Below, piece by piece: positions 58,050 to 64,000 of a stretch of DNA of 64,000 nt. A program made the position numbers and the translations under genes. Origin of the DNA: Diorhabda sublineata (taxonomy: Eukaryota > Arthropoda > Insecta > Coleoptera > Chrysomelidae). The stretch is from contig NC_079478.1 of the NCBI RefSeq assembly GCF_026230105.1, positions 3,673,653-3,737,652 on the forward strand, in the 5' to 3' direction. Numbering within the stretch: the first letter of the stretch is position 1; the number at the start of each line of letters is the position of its first letter. The notes beneath the pieces were generated by a model. That model did not search any database, was not told the DNA's origin, and saw only the letters and a list, made by a program, of their open reading frames with translations.

Positions 58050-58470
58050 CAATCTACTCCTTTTTTTTTTTGTTAAAAGTTTGTAACGGCACTAAAACAA
58101 GATATGACGAGGGAAACGCGATCAGAAGTTTTTGCACAATTTTCCACAGTGAAGGATATTTTCCAAGTATTTCTACCTGTAGCCAAAATGTTTGACAACA
58201 TCTTTCAAATATCACTTTCAGCACCTCATTAGTGCCAAGCTCTAGTAGCTCCTCTTGTAGTATCACATTCTCTACTTCTGTTTCATCAAGTAGATTTATG
58301 ATCTATGGTGATATTCCCATAGACAGAATGAAATCATCATGCAGGGCAATCAAATGTTGAACGTATATATCTTCATCAAGGGTTTCTACCTGTGACAAGT
58401 TTGAAAATTATGAAAATTAGCGCCGACCAATAGTTTCTTTTATAAATTTTAATTCACCAATGTCCCCTTG
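58050..58470 (-). mobile_element. hAT/ZBED transposase C-terminal fragment
   Basis: The minus frame 58054-58266 reads LQEELLELGTNEVLKVIFER, then FWLQVEILGKYPSLW and KLLIAFPSSYLV. 'E.L.L..NE.LK..F.....FWLQ...KYP.LW..A..LL..FPSSYL.E' is the dimerisation region of ZBED/FAM200-like hAT transposases. Upstream minus text to about 58460 is decayed. A frame break follows YLV, where FS..N would be expected. Confidence 0.75.
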
Positions 58471-59490
58471 TATTTGTAAGTTTTGGTTATTAAATTGTTT
58501 AAATGGTTTTCTTTTAAATCAGAAACTTTACTTTCCATAAACGATAAAATTGAGTAAAAAAGTAAATAAAACCCTACTAATTATTCATATACATGAATTT
58601 TTTGCATTTAAGTCCAAAGAATGGTTTCACCAAGGTCTCGAAGAGCTTGCTATAAAATATTCTTCTTCTGGATACTGTTTTTTCTATTTATCACTTAATT
58701 AGACCTTTTTGCATTAAACAAAAACTTGATTTTTATATCTCCCTATCCTTGATCCTTGATTTGGTGGTAAGTTTCTTTTATTGCGGGTTTTCTTTCCATG
58801 TCTTCCCTCTTTTCTCTTTACGACACTGTGCTATGTTTACTGCTTGAACAGACTTAAAATAATTCGTTTTTCCAAATGTTCTTTTTCCACTTCATTTCAA
58901 AGAATGATTATTTTTAATAATAATGCCAGTATGGCCTAATAAATTCTCATCCATTTTACAATCAATTATTAGAAACGTGAATTAATAGCTTGAATGATTC
59001 TTTTTGAGTGAAACCAACGCGGGATAATTGTCAATTGAGACTGGCGTGGGGGTCGATCACAACCAAGGCATCGTGTATATATGTAACACCACGGGGTGTC
59101 CCAGGTGCTACTACGCCTTGTTTATGGTCTAAATAACCGCAAGTGGCCTTAGTCTAAACAACTTGATAACGTGATAAAATAAGGACGAACGAAGCTGAAT
59201 ATTTTATCCGTATATAAATTGTTGATGTATTGGAGTAGATATATGTTCATAATGAATACTTAAATTTTTAAAAATATATTATAACATGTGTTATAAAATA
59301 GTCGAATACTAATACAATCGAATTAAAAAAAAACTTTGATATATGTTTGATGATACCATATATACAGCGAGTAGCAGTACTAAAAACAACCTACGAATAC
59401 TAATAGTATCCTTATAGCCTCGCTGGATACCTGAAGAAGTTAGAATTAGCAAATTTTACGTGGTACCCTAATAAACATGCATACATAGAA
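58471..59490. other. Intergenic DNA, nothing firm
   Basis: Bases 59030-59180 are less AT-rich (ACCACGGGGTGTCCCAGGTG and its surroundings) and look unlike their neighbours. No coding motif. Confidence 0.35.
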
Positions 59491-60273
59491 ACTAAAGAAA
59501 CTAAAGAAACTAAAGAAACTAAAGAAACTAAAGAAACTAAAGAAACTAAAGAAACTAAAGAAACTAAAGAAACTAAAGAAACTAAAGAAACTAAAGAAAC
59601 TAAAGAAACTAAAGAAACTAAAGAAACTAAAGAAACTAAAGAAACTAAAGAAACTAAAGAAACTAAAGAAACTAAAGAAACTAAAGAAACTAAAGAAACT
59701 AAAGAAACTAAAGAAACTAAAGAAACTAAAGAAACTAAAGAAACTAAAGAAACTAAAGAAACTAAAGAAACTAAAGAAACTAAAGAAACTAAAGAAACTA
59801 AAGAAACTAAAGAAACTAAAGAAACTAAAGAAACTAAAGAAACTAAAGAAACTAAAGAAACTAAAGAAACTAAAGAAACTAAAGAAACTAAAGAAACTAA
59901 AGAAACTAAAGAAACTAAAGAAACTAAAGAAACTAAAGAAACTAAAGAAACTAAAGAAACTAAAGAAACTAAAGAAACTAAAGAAACTAAAGAAACTAAA
60001 GAAACTAAAGAAACTAAAGAAACTAAAGAAACTAAAGAAACTAAAGAAACTAAAGAAACTAAAGAAACTAAAGAAACTAAAGAAACTAAAGAAACTAAAG
60101 AAACTAAAGAAACTAAAGAAACTAAAGAAACTAAAGAAACTAAAGAAACTAAAGAAACTAAAGAAACTAAAGAAACTAAAGAAACTAAAGAAACTAAAGA
60201 AACTAAAGAAACTAAAGAAACTAAAGAAACTAAAGAAACTAAAGAAACTAAAGAAACTAAAGAAACTAAAGAA
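59491..60273. repeat. Perfect 9-bp tandem repeat (ACTAAAGAA), 87 copies
   Basis: Seventeen-like lines of sequence follow one phase without a single change that I can see. The array is 783 bases, exactly 87 units, bounded by CATACATAG on the left and AAACTTAAATTCC on the right. Because 9 is a multiple of 3, most frames stay open: the + strand gives (TKE)n and the minus strand gives (SLV)n inside a 329-codon frame (59412-60401). That frame is a by-product of the repeat, not a protein. Perfect homogeneity points to recent expansion. Confidence 0.97.
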
Positions 60274-62744
60274 AAACTTAAATTCCCTAAACTATGCAAA
60301 AGGGAAATTAATCTAAAACAGTGAGTCAAGTATTGGAATGTTAGTTTGGATAACAAATCAATCATGGTGTATAAAATAGCATGAAGATGTGGTCCCTGCA
60401 TATTGCAATGGATCTACGCAATGATTGTGACTCCAATGATCTTTAGAGCAATTGCTTGCTCAATCAATAAAACTTAAGCTACATTAATGAGACAACAAGT
60501 TAGGAAGGTTTAAAGAATTTTATGATTGACGTGATAGCATGCGGAGAGTGGGGATTTAACTCCCCGATGATGCTTAATAATACAAACTATGATTGCAATG
60601 CCAATAATAATCTTTGGAACAATTGCCTGCCAAGGAAAACTCGAGCAACAGTAGAAGAGGCGAGAACTTAGCAAAGAGTAGAAGTTGGAGTTTACCTATA
60701 TTATAAAAGCCATGAAGAACTCGTATGGGACATGCATCTTTGAACAAGGGGTTTAGAGGAGGATTCAGAAAAGGGAGCATATGTACTTATGTTTTGCTTA
60801 AGCTAAATTGAAAGTGGAAGACTACACACCTTTTCCTGTATAGAAAATAATTGGCAGACCTTGCCAGGTGCTTTATGATAGTTATTTAGGATAATACCTG
60901 TTGGAGTATGCTGACAAGTTTAATTAAGAGACCGTCGGAAAACAACATTCTTTATACACAAATTCAACAATATTTTTAATATAAATAAGAATATTTCTGA
61001 ACATTAAATTCATTGATACAGTAGTTACTTCAATAATTAGTTCAATAATGTAAATGTAATAAATAAAAAGTTTTTAAAAATATTTTCCTGCGTTAAAAAA
61101 TATAATTCTTCTTATTTTATATTGCACAGTTCGAAAAAATATTTCGTATAATCGCTTTTATAAAAAAAATTGGTGCAAATAAAAATTCCAATAACGGGGA
61201 ACATCTATTTTCAACTTTATATCTATATATACATAATCTCACCTGGTGATTCTAAAAGGGGATTTCGGTCCATTAGCTTTAAAGACACACGCTCGAACGC
61301 CCATGTCGGTTCCTTTTCCTAAAAGATATTTTGATTTTTTTCTTCCTTTTATTTTCTACCTGGGTAATTCTTAACATTTCGAGATCGAGCAGAATGATAG
61401 GAACGGATTATGACTTAATGAAATTTGGGTAAACATTTTCAGAGAAAAAAAAATTTAAAAGGTACCGATGAATACCTTTGAATAAGAAGACATATACTTG
61501 AAAAAACTAATTGAATGAACTACAAATACGTTATTCTGGTTTGTTTATAAATATTTACAGACCGAATAAATTGTCAACTATATGCATCATCGTACAATTT
61601 AGATTTGATTGGAGAGCTATTGCCTACACATTTTTAATTATGATTTTTTTATGATTTACTTTACATTACTTCATTCTTGTACATCCATACACTGTTTAAG
61701 TTGACTGCAATTTTTTCAGGTAACATACGAAATAGTCTGACAATTTATGTTAGTTAGATATTAGTTAGATTAGTTAGATATTAACCTCACAGTAAGCTTT
61801 AGCTGCTGAATTACTGATTGAAATGCAACCAGATAAGTTCAATTATTTCTTATTTTGATTGGTTGTATTTTTTCTACTTGATTCTATGTTCTCAATCACT
61901 AAAATCCCAGTATTATCATTAGTGTTTTCAAATACTCAATTCTATCTTAACCATGGTTTATGACCAACTCTATGTGAAGTATCGTAAAAATTGAATGGCA
62001 TACTCAAACCAGAGAAGACTGTATATATTCCGAGATCTGTAATGATTACTTATATAAAAATAAAGTCCAATTTAAAGTTGAGTTTCTTCAGTTGTTATGA
62101 ATCAGATTGAATTTCTTTTATTATGTTGTTCAAAGCTTCCAGAAAGTACCAGGAATAACTCTTGAGTATTATATAGAACTCGTTTTAAAAGATATGTTGT
62201 ACTAGTTGTTTTTATAAAATACGAATCGATACGTCGAGGTTGCTTCGGAAAATTGGAATGTCCTACTTTGCATCTCATGCCTTCGATGATCTCTATCAAT
62301 TTGGGAAAAAGGCAAAGAGAACAAGAAAGAGTTCTAAGAAACCGTGTGATAAATACGAAAAGATTCGTGAAGTAAATTAGACAACCCCGATAAAGCAAGG
62401 AAGTGTGTACGTTGTAGTTAAATAGAAATTCTCAGAAATCGGTGAATATTCAAAAATCATTACTAGATATACAAAATTGTCAAAACAGCATAAAATATTA
62501 ATTCATGATATCTCGGGGCAGCTCAATGTGGTCGATCATTTAAGATTTTCCATAGTGTAATCGTCTAAAGGTAACTAGAAATTATCGTGACTTGACCAAT
62601 TTAAATCAACAATTGAAAAATGAAATAACTAACAGCCTGAATATTTTTAGTGTTTAAGCCCATTTTTATTCCTAGAATGTTTGCGAAATATAAAGTTCCA
62701 CGGATATTTATCTAGTATTAACGTGCATATCGTCTAGTAACATG
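60274..62744. other. Intergenic DNA, weak local duplications
   Basis: Bases 60419-60500 and 60588-60660 look like diverged tandem duplicates (ATGATTG..., CTTT.GA.CAATTGC.TGC). A TTAGTTAGATA repeat lies at 61748-61785. The minus frame 62102-62398 (98 codons) has no motif. Confidence 0.4.
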
Positions 62745-63880
62745 ATTTTTCTACGCCTTAGTGGCAGTCTGCAATATTTTATGAGTTTTCTCGTAGCTCT
62801 CATATCTGTTTTTAAGTGTGTTTAAAATTAATGAAGCTATTTCCCTTTTTAATTCTACAATGTCTTCATCAATTTCAGTTTCATCGTATTCATCTACCAA
62901 TGTTTTACCTAATTCTAAAGAAATACGTAGAATGGTCGATCCCGTCACCCAGAGTTTCTGAAATATTTTGAATTGGAGTTAGTAATTCCGGGATAACATT
63001 CAGGAGTTTTAAATCGTCAGCGTTTAGTATCAGCTTTTTGTAATGTCCATTATTATAGGTTTGTAAAAAATTTAAAAGATTTACTTCTTGTTGAACAATT
63101 ATCTTGATTATATTTAAAAGAGACCACCATCGCGTTTTAGAAAAGGAAGGAATTTTTTGTCCTTAGTGTTGCATTTTTTCTGAATTATTTTTAAATCTCT
63201 TACAGCTTACCAACTATGTGCAAAAATATTGTGAATTTTTTTTAATTTTACCTATAGTTTTGCATTTTCAAAACATTTATTTACTGCAATATTAATTGTA
63301 TGTCCAAAACAACATACATTTATAGGCTATTCCCATATCCTTGATAGCTTTTAATACATTACTTCCGTAATCTGTGGTAAACGATGTATTTGCTTTTTCT
63401 TCAATACTCCACTCGTTTAAAATAAGATTTATATTATTACATAAGTTTTCAGCAGTATGGTCTTCATCCATTTCATAACAGCCCAAACAAACGCTTACTA
63501 ACTGATAATTTTCGTCTACAAAATGGCATGTAAGGGCGATATAGGACCTCCAGGAAGTCCAGCAATCGGTGGTACAAGATATAAATTTGGCTTGTTTTGA
63601 AATGGCTTCAATAACTCGGCGCGTTTCATTGTACAAATTAGGAATTAACTTTTGCGACAATGTGTTTCTGGTAGGTAATTTATAGCTTCCATTTAAAACT
63701 TGTACAAATTTTTTGAAACCGTCTTTTTCTATACCTGTACCTACGAAAAAAGCCAAAGCCATATCAGACGTGACATAATCACATCGGTGTTGCCATATCT
63801 CAAAACTTAAGTAGCAATTCCAATAATAAAACGCTATGTAAAGTACTTGATGGTTTAAAGTAAATAATAGAGATTCCAAT
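62745..63880 (-). mobile_element. hAT transposase (ZBED-like), decayed
   Basis: The minus strand from 63879 downward reads CDYVTSDMALAFFVGTGIEK, then FKKFVQVLNGSYKLPTRNTL, SQKLIPNLYNETRRVIE, KFISCTTDCWTSWRSYIALT, and FTTDYGSNVLKAIKDMG. The frame breaks near 63315, after which CCFGHTINIAVNKCFENAKL continues in the next frame. Then come PSFSKTRWWSLLN, VIPELLTPIQNISETLG, and DGIDHSTYFFRI or in another frame GSTILRISLELGK. This order (catalytic TTDCWTS Asp, CFGH.INLAV, TRW, insertion domain) is that of Ac/Hermes-type hAT transposases. It is broken by the frameshift and by stops near 63255 and 63190. The BED finger would lie beyond 63880. Confidence 0.88.
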
Positions 63881-64000
63881 TTCAGAAAAGCATAAATTTA
63901 AGCTTACGTTGAAAATAAATATAAATGATCCCAATTTGTTACTGTTCCTTTTCATGAATCTTATCGATTGTCATCAAATATAACGAAGGGACAACGTTTA
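63881..64000. other. Window end, likely 5' side of the hAT relic
   Basis: AT-rich; no BED-finger cysteines or TIR recognised before the window stops. Confidence 0.3.

Noticed and set aside
59412..60401. 329-codon minus-strand frame, (SLV)n protein
   Set aside because: It exists only because the 9-bp repeat unit is a multiple of three and one frame lacks stops. The flanking residues show no domain and the opposite strand is equally open as (TKE)n.
1..64000. CRISPR arrays, operons, riboswitches or prokaryotic genes
   Set aside because: Intron-containing homeobox gene, SINEs and animal transposons mark this as insect nuclear DNA. The only regular array is a spacer-less 9-bp repeat.

Overview
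This is AT-rich nuclear DNA from an insect. The only host gene I can support is a three-exon paired-like homeobox gene on the + strand. Its homeodomain, octapeptide and C-terminal motifs identify it as homeobrain (hbn). A beetle-like genome is my best guess from the general character of the hbn protein and the mix of transposons, but I cannot prove the order or species from this window.

hbn runs from 29258 to 43624: exon 1 at 29258-29363, exon 2 at 36893-37119, exon 3 at 43166-43624. Reading frame and splice phases close exactly on a 263-residue protein. In many animals hbn lies in the HRO cluster with Rax/Rx and orthopedia. I see no homeodomain exon of either neighbour here, so the left 29 kb and right 20 kb are flanking intergenic DNA, possibly regulatory.

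Left flank (1-29 kb): decayed mariner-type transposases (2.3, 3.3, 4.2-4.9, 9.7-10.4, 16.2-16.5, 20.7-21.0, 27.0-27.5 kb); a tandem array of about 380-bp transposase-derived units (21.8-23.4 kb); a hAT remnant directly abutting a mariner (10.45-10.94 kb); non-LTR retrotransposon pieces with RT or RNase H motifs (11.7-12.3, 13.6-14.5, 17.9-19.0, 25.0-25.7 kb); a tRNA-derived SINE (6.3 kb); two copies of a non-autonomous repeat (6.6 and 24.2 kb); and a clean hAT-type MITE with an 8-bp target duplication (26.77-26.98 kb).

Inside hbn introns: a tRNA-Val-like SINE (30.7 kb), a decayed Tc1 element with recognisable TIRs (31.1-32.1 kb), another mariner (35.1-35.9 kb), a hairpin MITE (37.66-37.92 kb), an internally deleted hAT (39.9-40.6 kb) and a Tc1 fragment (40.9-41.3 kb).

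Right flank (43.6-64 kb): RT tails (44.2-44.6, 45.4-45.8 kb), a 1-kb foldback element (48.5-49.55 kb), a Penelope-like element with a GIY-YIG endonuclease relic (52.3-53.0 kb), a Jockey-type RT relic (53.06-53.66 kb), a long-TIR mariner-type element (55.28-56.66 kb), two hAT/ZBED transposase relics (58.05-58.47, 62.75-63.88 kb) and a perfect 87-copy 9-bp tandem repeat (59.49-60.27 kb).

I found no convincing undescribed multi-gene system. The signals most worth a second look are the perfect nonamer array, the tandem transposase array, a duplicated 65-bp AT-rich motif block upstream of hbn, the tandem in-frame splice acceptors of hbn exon 2, and the hammerhead-like Penelope termini. Element identities were read by eye from protein motifs and repeats; no database search was run.
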